Positions 8,516 to 17,259 of a DNA stretch of 64,000 nt are shown here, in pieces. A program made the position numbers and the translations under genes. The stretch is from Sphingobacterium sp. HMA12. Lineage in GTDB: Bacteria > Bacteroidota > Bacteroidia > Sphingobacteriales > Sphingobacteriaceae. Each line of letters begins with the position of its first letter. Positions within the stretch are counted from its first letter, which is position 1. Location of the stretch: assembly GCF_002933815.1 (NCBI RefSeq), contig NZ_BEYR01000001.1, positions 2,287,765-2,351,764 of the forward strand, given 5' to 3'. Under the pieces are notes generated by a model. That model was given only the letters and a program-made list of their open reading frames with translations, was not told the DNA's origin and searched no databases.

Positions 8516-9097
8516 TTAAGTCAGGTATGGATAAAAGGTAACTTCTATCGTTTGTCGATAGTCTTCCAGCGCATCCGATTGGCACTGGCCTCCCAGTACT
8601 GCAAAACTCGAATACCAAAAATCTGATATGATAAAAATCTGACGTACAAAACCCTTCAGCATAGCTATCGGTATATCCTGCCGAAACATCCCTAACTGAG
8701 CGTAATGTCTGAAGAGGGAAATAAATTGCTCCTCACGTCGCATGACAAGATCCCTGTAAGACTCGCCAATTGCTGGGATCCAAGCGCATATCTCAACAAA
8801 ATTGACAAAAATAAACTTGTACTTATTGATCAATCTATATGATCCGTCCGTAAATTCCCGCAATAGCTCCCGAAGCACAAGATCTTTCTTATCAAATAGA
8901 AGCACCATTTCATCATAATCACGTTGGAGTTGACCAAAAATAGTATAGATAATGTCTTCTGTATGTTTAAAGTGGTAATGCAAATTTCCAGCGCTAATTC
9001 CCATTTCTTGAGCAATCTGACGTGTGGTTACCGTACGTATCCCTTCGCGGTTATATAGACTTAATGCTGCCGTAATAATTTTTTCTTTCGTATTCAT
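8516..9097 (-). CDS. TetR/AcrR-family transcriptional regulator
   Basis: 193 residues. The N-terminal helix-turn-helix (about 8-52) reads IITAALSLYNREGIRTVTTR, then QIAQEMGISAGNLHYHFK, the standard TetR pattern. The C-terminal ligand domain belongs to the Bacteroidota type with a conserved FxFVNFVEI and FWYSS. It starts directly at the edge of a 36-bp palindrome shared with two divergent small membrane genes, so autorepression plus control of those genes is the natural reading. The inducer is unknown. Its 3' end abuts the deletion that removed the phosphoesterase. Confidence 0.9.
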   Translation of the reverse strand: MNTKEKIITAALSLYNREGIRTVTTRQIAQEMGISAGNLHYHFKHTEDIIYTIFGQLQRDYDEMVLLFDKKDLVLRELLREFTDGSYRLINKYKFIFVNFVEICAWIPAIGESYRDLVMRREEQFISLFRHYAQLGMFRQDIPIAMLKGFVRQIFIISDFWYSSFAVLGGQCQSDALEDYRQTIEVTFYPYLT

Positions 9098-9133
9098 GAC
9101 ACAAAATTAGAACAATTGTTCTAATTTTGTGTC
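9098..9133. promoter_or_regulatory. 36-bp perfect palindrome, TetR operator with overlapping divergent -7 elements
   Basis: Arms 9098-9115 and 9116-9133 are exact reverse complements without spacer. The site touches the tetR-type start codon and lies 23 bases before the divergent gene. Each arm holds TAATTTTG (plus strand 9122-9129; minus strand 9102-9109), a match to TAnnTTTG, so bound repressor would cover both promoters at once. Confidence 0.75.
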
Positions 9134-9156
9134 CTGAATAATTAAATTAAGATTAT

Positions 9157-9345
9157 ATGAAAGACAAAAAGAAAGGAAACTGGCTGAAAAATCAATACTT
9201 CGATTTAAAACAGACACTCATTCCTACCCATCCTAATGATAGTCCTTGGAAAAAATTCGGCAAACAGACAGCTTTTTTTATGTTTTTAACTTTGATGGCA
9301 TGCGGAGCAATAGCGATGTTGATCGCCGTTTCCTTTGCGCATTAG
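9157..9345 (+). CDS. Small single-helix membrane protein under TetR control
   Basis: 62 residues: a charged N-terminal region (KDKKKGNWLKNQYFDLKQ) and one C-terminal membrane helix (about 38-60, AFFMFLTLMACGAIAML). It is the first gene divergent from the TetR regulator and starts 23 bases after the operator. The following membrane gene overlaps or abuts it in another frame. I do not recognise the family. It could alternatively be the N-terminal part of one longer membrane protein split by a frameshift near 9340. Confidence 0.6.
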   Translation: MKDKKKGNWLKNQYFDLKQTLIPTHPNDSPWKKFGKQTAFFMFLTLMACGAIAMLIAVSFAH

Positions 9346-9746
9346 GAAAGGCACTTTTTGACAATATATTTATTATCTATTGGTTATGCTGGTTCTTTAT
9401 TCGATTTACGCGGCACTATCATTTCCCGATTCCATTTTTAAACAGCTGGCTTACGGATTTTGTCTTTGTGCCCGTTATTGTCCACGTCTCATCTGTTGTA
9501 GGAAGTTATTTATTTAACAACGGTAATCCACATGGCTATCCGCTGTATCAAATCTGGTTCATAGCCGCTATTGTATCGCTACTTTTTGAGTGGGTAATGC
9601 CCTACTATACGGATTATAATACGGCTGATCTTTATGATGTCCTTGCCTATTTCACCGGAGGACTATTCTATTTTTTGTTTCATCAGCCCCGTTATATCGA
9701 AAAAAGTTCCGATAGAACCAATCATTTGGTTTGTAGCCAAAATTAA
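9246..9746 (+). CDS. Small polytopic membrane protein under TetR control
   Basis: Up to 166 residues, but the real start is unclear: ATGs at 9246 and 9300 both lie inside the previous gene in another frame, and the first 35 residues read like out-of-frame sequence. The likely protein is about 130 residues with four hydrophobic helices and a closing YYTDYNTADLYDVLAYFTGG then FLFHQP. This ending resembles small Bacteroidota membrane proteins sometimes labelled magnesium citrate secondary transporter, an uncertain match. It is coupled to the preceding small gene and presumably shares its repressor. Confidence 0.55.
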   Translation: MEKIRQTDSFFYVFNFDGMRSNSDVDRRFLCALGKALFDNIFIIYWLCWFFIRFTRHYHFPIPFLNSWLTDFVFVPVIVHVSSVVGSYLFNNGNPHGYPLYQIWFIAAIVSLLFEWVMPYYTDYNTADLYDVLAYFTGGLFYFLFHQPRYIEKSSDRTNHLVCSQN

Positions 9747-9920
9747 ATCAGAGCCGATAAAAAACACATTCTGGAACAAAATAGAATATACGTTCTGAAA
9801 AATTTTCGCTCAAAATCACCCAGAATATCTCATTGAACAACAGACATTAAAATAGCAAAAGCATAAACTATAATCGAAGAATAATGTTGATATTGTAATT
9901 AATTATCAGATATAGGCCAC

Positions 9921-10211
9921 ATGACGAGAATCAAAACCAGAAGAACATGTACTAATGGGCACAGCTTCTATAAGAGTACAGACTGCCCAACATGCCCAAT
10001 ATGCGAAAAGGAAAAGAAACCTAAAGATGGTTTTCTAGCTCTTTTGGGTAGCCCCGCTAGAAATACACTTTTAAACCATGGCATAGATCAACTTGAAAAA
10101 CTGGCTCAGTATTCGGAGAAGGACCTACTGAAGCTCCATGGTCTTGGAAAGACTTCCTTACCTTTGTTAGGTCAGGCTTTAATGGAAAAGGGATTAAAAT
10201 TTAAGGAGTAG
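9921..10211 (+). CDS. Zinc-ribbon plus RNA polymerase alpha C-terminal-domain-like protein
   Basis: 96 residues. Residues 10-33 carry a cysteine/histidine cluster (CTNGH, then CPTCPIC) that could bind zinc. Residues 42-96 follow the helix-hairpin-helix pattern of RNA polymerase alpha-CTD-like proteins: LGSPARNTLLNHGID, LEKLAQYSEKDLLKLHGLG, and ALMEKGLKF. Stand-alone versions are common in Bacteria and usually unstudied; DNA or protein binding is likely. It is a monocistronic gene with 174 featureless AT-rich bases before it and convergent with the cold-shock gene. Confidence 0.7.
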   Translation: MTRIKTRRTCTNGHSFYKSTDCPTCPICEKEKKPKDGFLALLGSPARNTLLNHGIDQLEKLAQYSEKDLLKLHGLGKTSLPLLGQALMEKGLKFKE

Positions 10212-10245
10212 GCTGCTCCAAAGGCTATTCTGTCAGGTGATAACA

Positions 10246-10311
10246 AAAAAATAAGCCCTCGCTTGGCTTCCACATAGTTTCTGGCTACTAGAAGTGCTTG
10301 AGGGCCTTATA
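10246..10311. terminator. Imperfect inverted repeat between convergent genes
   Basis: ATAAGCCCTC and GAGGGCCTTAT pair with one bulge across about 45 bases, between the converging alpha-CTD-like and cold-shock genes. It is probably a shared terminator, although the long loop makes this less certain than the palindromic terminators elsewhere. Confidence 0.45.
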
Positions 10312-10347
10312 ATTCAACGCTTTTAACACAAGCGGAATCTTCGTTTA

Positions 10348-10773
10348 CTAGTACTCAATCAAAACCTCAGTTACTTGAGCGCCTTGTTTAGCACTTTTGA
10401 ATTTAAACTTCACTTTCTGATTCAGGTTCAATTTCTGTCCGACAAGACGGTCATTGAAATAAATAGATTGCTGGGTCTCATTGTCTCTAATGAATCCATA
10501 ATTGGACTCTGTATTGTAATGGACAACTTTTCCGAAGGAGTACTCGTCATGATGGTTTGAGGTCATGCTTGGGCTCTCCCCTTCTTTCAATTTTATCGCA
10601 GGTCTGTCTGAGATATTCCCGTGCTCATCAACATAAGCAAACAATTCTTCCAAAGATTTTCCTTTGTCGTTGTTTGTTTTATTGAATTCTTTTTTCTCAA
10701 TTTTTTGCTGTTTTTTGAGTAATTTCTTTTTTTCTCGTTCTTTTTTGTTAAATGTAATTTGGCTTTTGCTCAT
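10348..10773 (-). CDS. Cold-shock-domain protein with basic N-terminal extension
   Basis: 141 residues. Residues 1-40 are extremely lysine-rich (for example KKKLLKKQQKIEKKEF), a likely disordered RNA-binding arm. A linker follows with LEELFAYVDEHGNISDRP. The C-terminal 62 residues form a cold-shock domain: FGKVVHYNTESNYGFI with the RNP1-like NYGFI, then IYFND and VKFKFKSAKQGAQV. This architecture is standard for a Bacteroidota cold-shock family and points to RNA chaperone or translation-related work. The gene has a leader of roughly 95 nt. Confidence 0.85.
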   Translation of the reverse strand: MSKSQITFNKKEREKKKLLKKQQKIEKKEFNKTNNDKGKSLEELFAYVDEHGNISDRPAIKLKEGESPSMTSNHHDEYSFGKVVHYNTESNYGFIRDNETQQSIYFNDRLVGQKLNLNQKVKFKFKSAKQGAQVTEVLIEY

Positions 10774-10878
10774 TCAATATGGATTAAAATAAAATGTTCC
10801 CGAGGAGGTTTCGGACCTTTAGAGCTTCGGTGAAAAGATAAAAATGCGACGTGTTCTAAGGAGATAATTGCAAAGGTA
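10774..10878 (-). promoter_or_regulatory. Leader and -7 element of the cold-shock-domain gene
   Basis: On the minus strand TACCTTTG (10871-10878) fits TAnnTTTG and predicts a leader of about 95 nt. The leader contains CCGAAGCTC and CCGAAACCTCCTCGGG, where CCGA/TCGG can form a short hairpin. Long leaders are usual for cold-shock mRNAs, but no specific thermosensor fold is evident by eye. Confidence 0.5.
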
Positions 10879-11196
10879 CAAAAAAAATAGGAGAAATCAG
10901 ATAGTCGATCGCCTAATTCTCCTGAGATTCACGAATGAAAAGATGTTCATCTTTTGCTCCTTTAAATACGTTCGGTAGAGGCCAACATACAGAAACCATT
11001 CTTTTTTTTAAAATTAAAAAAAACGTTTAGTTGCAATGAGGTAGACCATATTCAAGATCCGGCGGCCTTGCTGAATGAAATTCAAAAAAATAAGAAAGCT
11101 CGTAGATAGCTACGTAATTGTATATCCGGCGAAGTAAAAATTGAGAACTTTGATAAAACAAAAATATCTTTTGGACGTTATTTTGAAAAAAGCACT
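10879..11196. other. Intergenic region without recognised gene
   Basis: About 320 bases between the divergent cold-shock and acetyltransferase-like genes. It holds an 8-bp perfect hairpin near 10936-10953 (AAAAGATG and CATCTTTT). A start-less open frame reading about HIQDPAALLNEIQKNKK ends near 11108 and may be a gene remnant. Nothing else could be supported. Confidence 0.5.
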
Positions 11197-11478
11197 ATGG
11201 AAGTAAAAAATATCGAAAGAGACGACAGAGGTAATTTCATTGCTGAGGTGGATAATAATGAGGCCGGGATTTTAGAATATACATGGCAGACCGAGAACGA
11301 ATTTTCCATAGACCACACCGAGGTCTACGACGAATATAAAGGGATGAGTGTTGGTAAAAAACTCGTTCTTGAAGCAGTGGATTATGCGCGGAAAAACGAT
11401 GCCAAGATTATCCCGAATTGCCCATATGCAAAATCAATTTTTGACAAAACAATTGCCTTTCAGGACGTACTAGCCTAA
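11197..11478 (+). CDS. YidJ/Yjdj-type mini GNAT acetyltransferase
   Basis: 93 residues, the size of the shortened GNAT family with GCN5-like cores. It has an N-terminal sheet (GNFIAEVDNNEAGILEYTW), the conserved IDHTEVYDEYKGMSVGKKLVLEAVDYAR with the acetyl-CoA loop, and NCPYAKSIFDK where a conserved cysteine and proline sit. The substrate is unknown, since these proteins lack the acceptor-binding parts of full GNAT enzymes. It is convergent with leuS and shares the terminator hairpin at 11479-11513. Confidence 0.85.
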   Translation: MEVKNIERDDRGNFIAEVDNNEAGILEYTWQTENEFSIDHTEVYDEYKGMSVGKKLVLEAVDYARKNDAKIIPNCPYAKSIFDKTIAFQDVLA

Positions 11479-11513
11479 AAAAGCCATTTTATCACTGGGA
11501 CAAAATGGCTTTT
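11479..11513. terminator. Bidirectional terminator between mini-GNAT gene and leuS
   Basis: Arms 11479-11490 and 11502-11513 (AAAAGCCATTTT, AAAATGGCTTTT) are exact reverse complements with an 11-nt loop. A T-rich run follows on the plus strand and the mirror on the minus strand, between converging genes. Confidence 0.85.
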
Positions 11514-11533
11514 ATTCTTGCTAGCGGTATGGA

Positions 11534-14317
11534 CTAAGCTACAATATTGATTATTTTTCCTTTTACAAAAATGATCTTCTTAATGGGCTTGCCGTCCAGA
11601 TGCCGTTGCACATCTGCATGTGCCTTAATCATTTCTTCCACGGTTTGTTGATCCAAATCCAATGCAAGCGATAGATTGAACTTCATTTTACCATTGAAAG
11701 AGACTGGATACGCAAATTCAGATTCAACTAAATACTCGGGGTTGAAGGTAGGATAATTTGCCTGAGAAAGTGTTCCTGCCGCATGACCCAATAAGTTCCA
11801 CAACTCTTCTGTAATATGCGGTGCATAAGACTGGAGAACGATAACAAGTTGCTCCAATATTTGACGTTTATTGCTTCTCAAATCGGTCAATTCGTTGACA
11901 CAGATCATAAAAGCAGAAACCGACGTATTGAAAGAGAACCGTTCAATATCATCCTCTACTTTCTTGATAATCTTATGTAAAGCTTTAAATTCAGCTTTTG
12001 AAGGCTCTTCATCCGATACATTAAAATTACCTTCCGCATCGTGAAACAGGCGCCATACTTTCTTTAAAAACTTGTAAACACCTTCGATACCATTGGTATT
12101 CCAAGGTTTAGCCTGTTCCAGTGGCCCCAAAAACATTTCGTAAAGGCGTAAGGTGTCGGCACCATAAGTTTCAATAATATCATCTGGATTAACGACATTG
12201 AATTTTGATTTGGACATTTTCTCCACCTCACTGCCACAGATGTATTTGCCATTTTCCAATACAAATTCAGCATTCGCAAAATCAGGTCTGAAATTTTTGA
12301 ATTTCTCCAGATCCAAAACATCATTCGACACAATATTAACATCCACATGCAAAGGAATTGTCTTGTAATCATTTCTCAAGCCGTAAGACACAAATTGGTT
12401 GGTTCCTCTACCCTCTTCATCGAGTACACGGTAGACAAAATTTGAACGCCCCTGAATCATACCCTGATTGATCAGTTTTCGGAAGGGCTCTTCTTCATTA
12501 TGATAACCAAGATCTTTTAAAAACTTATTCCAAAAGCGCGAATATAACAAGTGGCCTGTCGCATGTTCCGAACCACCGATATATAAATCAACGGCTTTCC
12601 AGTAGTCAACGGCTTCCTTTGAAGCAAAGCTATCTTCATTCTTTGGATCCATGTATCTGAACCAATACCATGATGAACCGGCCCACCCTGGCATGGTACT
12701 CAACTCATATTCATACTGATCTTCATATTTCCAGTCCTTTGCACGTCCTAAAGGAGGTTCTCCGGATTCTGTCGGCAAGTACTTATCAACCTCCGGCAAC
12801 AATAAAGGTAGTTCTTCCTCTTTAATGAGATACGGAAGACCATTTTTAAAATAGACCGGTACAGGTTCGCCCCAATAACGCTGACGTCCAAAAATGGCAT
12901 CACGCATACGGAAGTTGATTTTTGCCTTACCCAAATTCAATTCTTCCAGCTTGGAAATCAGCGCAGGTACAGCCTCCTGATAGGTCATACCATTGATAAA
13001 ATCCGAATTAATATATTTTCCATCCTTATTCGGATCAGCTTCTTCTTCAATCTGCTGTGTATCCGAAATCGGAATAATTTCTAAATTAAAATGTTTGGCA
13101 AAAACATAATCACGTTGATCGCCACTTGGCACAGCCATTACAGCTCCTGTCCCATATCCGGCAAGCACGTAATCCGCAATCCAAATTTGCACATCCCGTC
13201 CGGAAATAGGATGTTTGGCATAAGCACCTGTGAAAGCACCCGATACTGTCTTGCTATCGGCCATACGGTCAAGTTCAGATTTTTTTGAGGTTTTATCGAT
13301 ATAAGCTTCTACCTCAGCTTTTTGATCTGCAGTCGTTAATGCGGCAACCAATTCATGTTCCGGAGCTAAAACGACAAATGAAACGCCGAAAATGGTATCC
13401 ACACGTGTTGTGAAAACTTCTATCGCAGTATCCAGCTGCGGAACAGGAAATTTCACCGAGGCACCAACAGATTTCCCGATCCAGTTACGTTGCATTTCGA
13501 CCAACGGCTCTGGCCAATCAATGGTATCCAGCCCTTTTAACAAGCGATCAGCATAAGCCGTGATACGCATAGACCATTGCATCATCTTCTTTTGTTCAAC
13601 CGGATAACCGCCGCGTTCAGAAACACCATTGATCACTTCATCATTGGCCAATACTGTTCCTAAAGCAGCACACCAGTTGACCGTACTCTCGCGCAAATAA
13701 GCAATGCGATATTTTAAAAGCTCACGCTGTTGTGTTTCTTCGTCAAAAGATTTCCATTCTTCTGCATTAAATGCTAATACATCTTCGTCAGATACTGCCT
13801 GAACAGCTGTAGAACCGCTTGTAGAAAATTTCGCAATCAATGTGTTAATGGATTCCGCCTTATCCGTTTCTTTATTATACCAAGAATCGAATGATTTCAT
13901 AAAAATCCACTGCGTCCATTTATAATATTCAGGTTCGGAAGTACGGACTTCTCTACTCCAGTCATAAGAGAAACCGATGTTGTCCATCTGCTCCCGGTAA
14001 CGATTGATATTCGCTTCGGTTGTAACAGCAGGATGTTGACCTGTTTGAATCGCATATTGTTCTGCAGGAAGTCCAAAGGAATCATAGCCCATTGGATGTA
14101 GTACATTGAAGCCCTTTAATCGTTTATATCTTGAAAAGATGTCCGAAGCAATGTATCCTAGTGGATGGCCAACATGTAATCCCGCCCCAGATGGATAAGG
14201 AAACATATCCAACACATAGTATTTTGGCTTCTGGTGCACATCCGATGTCTTATAGGTTTGATGATCCGCCCAAAACTTTTGCCACTTTTTCTCTAATGAT
14301 TTGTGATTATACTCCAT
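11534..14317 (-). CDS. leuS: Leucyl-tRNA synthetase
   Basis: 927 residues, slightly longer than the usual 860-880, as is normal in Bacteroidota. It charges tRNA-Leu in the cytoplasm. The class I signature is [15 protein letters not shown] (HVGH as HIGH) near residue 45. The editing domain has TTRVDTIFG and [16 protein letters not shown], and the catalytic KMSKS is seen in EKMSKSKFN. The C-terminal anticodon and end domains ([10 protein letters not shown]) are present, so the gene is complete. It is monocistronic, with a leader of ordinary sequence and no leucine-rich peptide seen upstream. Confidence 0.98.
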   Translation of the reverse strand: MEYNHKSLEKKWQKFWADHQTYKTSDVHQKPKYYVLDMFPYPSGAGLHVGHPLGYIASDIFSRYKRLKGFNVLHPMGYDSFGLPAEQYAIQTGQHPAVTTEANINRYREQMDNIGFSYDWSREVRTSEPEYYKWTQWIFMKSFDSWYNKETDKAESINTLIAKFSTSGSTAVQAVSDEDVLAFNAEEWKSFDEETQQRELLKYRIAYLRESTVNWCAALGTVLANDEVINGVSERGGYPVEQKKMMQWSMRITAYADRLLKGLDTIDWPEPLVEMQRNWIGKSVGASVKFPVPQLDTAIEVFTTRVDTIFGVSFVVLAPEHELVAALTTADQKAEVEAYIDKTSKKSELDRMADSKTVSGAFTGAYAKHPISGRDVQIWIADYVLAGYGTGAVMAVPSGDQRDYVFAKHFNLEIIPISDTQQIEEEADPNKDGKYINSDFINGMTYQEAVPALISKLEELNLGKAKINFRMRDAIFGRQRYWGEPVPVYFKNGLPYLIKEEELPLLLPEVDKYLPTESGEPPLGRAKDWKYEDQYEYELSTMPGWAGSSWYWFRYMDPKNEDSFASKEAVDYWKAVDLYIGGSEHATGHLLYSRFWNKFLKDLGYHNEEEPFRKLINQGMIQGRSNFVYRVLDEEGRGTNQFVSYGLRNDYKTIPLHVDVNIVSNDVLDLEKFKNFRPDFANAEFVLENGKYICGSEVEKMSKSKFNVVNPDDIIETYGADTLRLYEMFLGPLEQAKPWNTNGIEGVYKFLKKVWRLFHDAEGNFNVSDEEPSKAEFKALHKIIKKVEDDIERFSFNTSVSAFMICVNELTDLRSNKRQILEQLVIVLQSYAPHITEELWNLLGHAAGTLSQANYPTFNPEYLVESEFAYPVSFNGKMKFNLSLALDLDQQTVEEMIKAHADVQRHLDGKPIKKIIFVKGKIINIVA

Positions 14318-14535
14318 TTTTGTTCGTAAGGAATTTTTATGACTTGCGAAATTACGATTTTAATACTGAAATGTGATAAAAGTTTTGTAGTTTGAACAAT
14401 AAATTCTAGTATTGAAAAGTTATTTAAACATAGGTAGAAAACAAAATTCGAATTGATGTTTATCAAAGTAATTACAAGATAAATTCGAAATCTTCCGCTC
14501 AATTAGTTACTTTCGCAAATAAATTTTTGCTTATT

Positions 14536-15414
14536 ATGTCAGAATACGAATTAAGCACACAAAAAAGAAAAACAAAGTCTGTATATGTATCCACAGTGAT
14601 CAGTATCGCACTGGTACTGTTGGTGACAGGTATGTTGGGCTTACTATTGGTGCACGCTAAAAATCTTTCAAAGTACGTTAAAGAAAACATTGTCCTGAAT
14701 GTCATTGTAAATGATGGCACTAGTGAAGGGGACGTACTATCCTTACAAAAAGATCTTGAAAAAGATCCTTATGTACTTCGGTCAGTATACATCAGTAAAG
14801 AAATAGCTGCTAAAAACCTGAAAGAGGATCTTGGAGAAGATTTTGTGCAATACCTTGGGCATAATCCATTATTGCCATCATTGGATGTCTATATGAAGGA
14901 AAATTATGCCAATACGGATAGCATCAAGACGTTCATTGAAAAAATTTCTAAAAATAATAGAATAAAAGAAGTGGTCTATCAAGAATCATTAATTGATATG
15001 GTCAATAAAAATGTGCGTATCATCGGTATCATTGTTTTGGCCTTTGCTGTTATTCTTTTGATCATTGCTGTTGCCTTAATCAACAATACAATACGTCTAG
15101 CCATTTACTCGCAGCGTTTCTTAATTAAAAGCATGCAGTTAATCGGTGCGACCAAGAACTTTATCCGCAAGCCTTTTATCACGTATGGTATTATTCATGG
15201 ATTGCTTGGTTCACTGATCGCGATTTTATTGTTGATATTGACCCTTAAATTTGCGCAACAACAGATACCTGAACTGGTGTTTCTGCGCAACTGGTTTGAA
15301 TTTGCCGTCATCTTCCTGGGGGTCATCTTCATCGGAATTTTAATCTCAGGGCTCAGCACATACTTTGCTGTGACGAAATATTTAAAAGCTCAATCTAACG
15401 ATTTATATAGATAA
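14536..15414 (+). CDS. ftsX: Cell division protein FtsX
   Basis: 292 residues from the ATG at 14536; an in-frame TTG nine bases upstream is unlikely. The FtsX layout is complete: a cytoplasmic tail, TM1 (about 20-42), an extracellular domain with DLEKDPYVLRSVYISKE and LGEDFVQYLGHNPLLPSLDV, then three more helices with QRFLIKSMQLIGAT, the loop that contacts FtsE. With FtsE it forms an ABC-type complex that controls septal peptidoglycan hydrolases. ftsE is not adjacent, as usual for this phylum. It heads a five-gene operon with tight spacing. Confidence 0.93.
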   Translation: MSEYELSTQKRKTKSVYVSTVISIALVLLVTGMLGLLLVHAKNLSKYVKENIVLNVIVNDGTSEGDVLSLQKDLEKDPYVLRSVYISKEIAAKNLKEDLGEDFVQYLGHNPLLPSLDVYMKENYANTDSIKTFIEKISKNNRIKEVVYQESLIDMVNKNVRIIGIIVLAFAVILLIIAVALINNTIRLAIYSQRFLIKSMQLIGATKNFIRKPFITYGIIHGLLGSLIAILLLILTLKFAQQQIPELVFLRNWFEFAVIFLGVIFIGILISGLSTYFAVTKYLKAQSNDLYR

Positions 15415-15416
15415 AA

Positions 15417-15662
15417 ATGGCTCAAATTAAGAAATCTACAGAATCTGTAAATAAAGGTTCCTTCGTATTTTCCAAATTAAATTATCAGCTTTTTATAGCT
15501 AGTCTGATTATTGTTGTCATCGGCTTCGCCCTGATGTCAGGTGAAACTGATATTTATAGTTTTACTAAAATCACCTTAGCACCTATTGTTGTTGTCCTTG
15601 GCTTTGCCTTAGGCTTTGTTGCGATCCTGTATCGTCCCAAAACAACGAAAACTGAAGAATAA
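15417..15662 (+). CDS. DUF3098 membrane protein
   Basis: 81 residues starting two bases after the ftsX stop. A short polar N-terminus with FVFSKLNYQLFIASLIIV leads into two membrane helices (about 27-47 and 54-72) separated by DIYSFTKITLAPIVV, and a lysine-rich tail. This matches DUF3098, found almost always between ftsX and uppP in Bacteroidota. That placement suggests a role with division or lipid-carrier recycling, but no function is established that I know of. Confidence 0.9.
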   Translation: MAQIKKSTESVNKGSFVFSKLNYQLFIASLIIVVIGFALMSGETDIYSFTKITLAPIVVVLGFALGFVAILYRPKTTKTEE

Positions 15663-15677
15663 TCTTATTAAAAACAG

Positions 15678-16472
15678 ATGTCTATTATTGAAGCTATCAT
15701 CCTCGCTATAATCGAAGGATTAACGGAGTTTTTGCCTGTCTCCTCCACAGGTCATATGATTATTGCAACCGCTCTTATGGGTATTCAGCCATCAGCGTTT
15801 GTTAAACTGTTTACAATTGTCATTCAGCTGGGAACGATATTATCGGTCCTTGTGTTGTATTATAAACGATTCTTCAAATCACTTTCATTTTACTACAAAT
15901 TGGTGATTGCAGCTATTCCGGCATCAGTCCTTGGTCTACTTTTCAATGATTTTATCGATTCACTTTTAGAAAGCCCCTTGATGGTTGCTGTTATGCTGGT
16001 CATTGGTGGTATCGTTCTTCTTTTTGTAGACAAGTGGTTCAATAAACCTACTGTTGAAGATTCGGACAAAGTAAGCTACAAACAGGCTTTTATGATCGGT
16101 GTATACCAATGTCTCGCTTTGATTCCAGGCACATCACGTTCTGCCAGTACCATCATCGGTGGTATGGCCGAAAAATTAACGCGTAAAGCGGCTGCAGAGT
16201 TTTCGTTTTTCCTCGCTTTGCCGATGATGTTTGGCGCATCCGCCGTTAAACTCTTGAAATTCTTCAAAGAAGGAAATACATTTACAGGCGAAGAGCTTAA
16301 TCTTCTTATTGTAGGTAACCTCATTGGTTTTGTTGTCGCAATTGTTGCCATCAAATCATTTATTGGATTTTTAACAAAGCATGGATTTAAAGCCTTTGGA
16401 TGGTATAGAATCATTGTCGGCGTGATTATATTGGTGTTACTCCTTTCGGGTCATAGTTTACAAATTATCTAA
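15678..16472 (+). CDS. uppP: Undecaprenyl-diphosphatase
   Basis: 264 residues of BacA/UppP type, an integral membrane enzyme that removes a phosphate from undecaprenyl diphosphate so the lipid carrier can be reused for peptidoglycan and O-antigen synthesis. The first active-site motif EGLTEFLPVSSTGH spans 13-26. The second, IPGTSRSAST, lies near 150, and the remaining helices (ALPMMFGASAVKLL and later) are all present. It sits in the ftsX-truB operon, 15 bases after the DUF3098 gene. Activity against bacitracin is a known family effect. Confidence 0.96.
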   Translation: MSIIEAIILAIIEGLTEFLPVSSTGHMIIATALMGIQPSAFVKLFTIVIQLGTILSVLVLYYKRFFKSLSFYYKLVIAAIPASVLGLLFNDFIDSLLESPLMVAVMLVIGGIVLLFVDKWFNKPTVEDSDKVSYKQAFMIGVYQCLALIPGTSRSASTIIGGMAEKLTRKAAAEFSFFLALPMMFGASAVKLLKFFKEGNTFTGEELNLLIVGNLIGFVVAIVAIKSFIGFLTKHGFKAFGWYRIIVGVIILVLLLSGHSLQII

Positions 16473-16481
16473 AAATTTTTC

Positions 16482-17204
16482 ATGGAAAAGAGAGAGGTTG
16501 GTGAAAACTCAGCAGCGTTTAATTTTGCTGAAGGTGAAATGTTGTTGATTGATAAACCTTTGACATGGACAAGTTTCGACGTTGTGGGTAAAGTCAGAAA
16601 CTCACTGAAACCATTAAAATTAAAAGTTGGCCATGCAGGTACACTGGATCCTTTAGCAACAGGATTATTGATCGTTTGCACAGGCAAATTGACAAAAAAG
16701 ATCGACAGCTATCAAGCTGAAGACAAAGAATACACGGGTACAATCACACTGGGCGGCACAACGCCTTCCTATGACCTGGAAACCGAAATTGACGAGACAT
16801 TCCCGATCGCACATATTAACGAACAAATGATTTTAGATGCCGCGAAATCATTTATGGGTGATATCCAACAATTTCCTCCGGCACACTCTGCCATAAAGAT
16901 CAATGGAGAACGTGTTTATGAAAAAGCGCGCCGCGGTGAAGATGTCGAAATAAAATCTCGCCAAGTTCGGATCAATAGCTTTGAGATCGAGAAGATTGAA
17001 CTTCCCAATGTGTATTTTCGCATTTCCTGTTCAAAAGGTACATATATCCGGTCATTGGCTTACGACTTTGGAAAAGTATTACAGAGTGGATCACATTTAA
17101 GTTCATTAAGACGGACCAAAAGTGGTGATTATCGTGTTGAAAACGCTTGGAACCTCGAACAGCTTATCGCCGAAATAAAACGTCATAAAGAAATCATTAA
17201 ATAA
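16482..17204 (+). CDS. truB: tRNA pseudouridine(55) synthase
   Basis: 240 residues. TruB converts U55 of the T-loop to pseudouridine in most tRNAs. The catalytic aspartate is D55 in VGHAGTLDPLATGLL. The later ARRGEDVEI and KGTYIRSLAYDFG motifs complete the core, and the C-terminal PUA-like region is short, as in other Bacteroidota. It starts nine bases after the uppP stop and is followed by ribF, the widespread truB-ribF arrangement. Confidence 0.97.
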   Translation: MEKREVGENSAAFNFAEGEMLLIDKPLTWTSFDVVGKVRNSLKPLKLKVGHAGTLDPLATGLLIVCTGKLTKKIDSYQAEDKEYTGTITLGGTTPSYDLETEIDETFPIAHINEQMILDAAKSFMGDIQQFPPAHSAIKINGERVYEKARRGEDVEIKSRQVRINSFEIEKIELPNVYFRISCSKGTYIRSLAYDFGKVLQSGSHLSSLRRTKSGDYRVENAWNLEQLIAEIKRHKEIIK

Positions 17205-17259
17205 CCCTATCGGCACTTTTTATTGATTCTTTATCTTATTTTTGCAAAAAATCCTATAA

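Noticed and set aside
11109..11196. 20-codon frame before the mini-GNAT gene
   Set aside because: Too short, no start context, no pattern.
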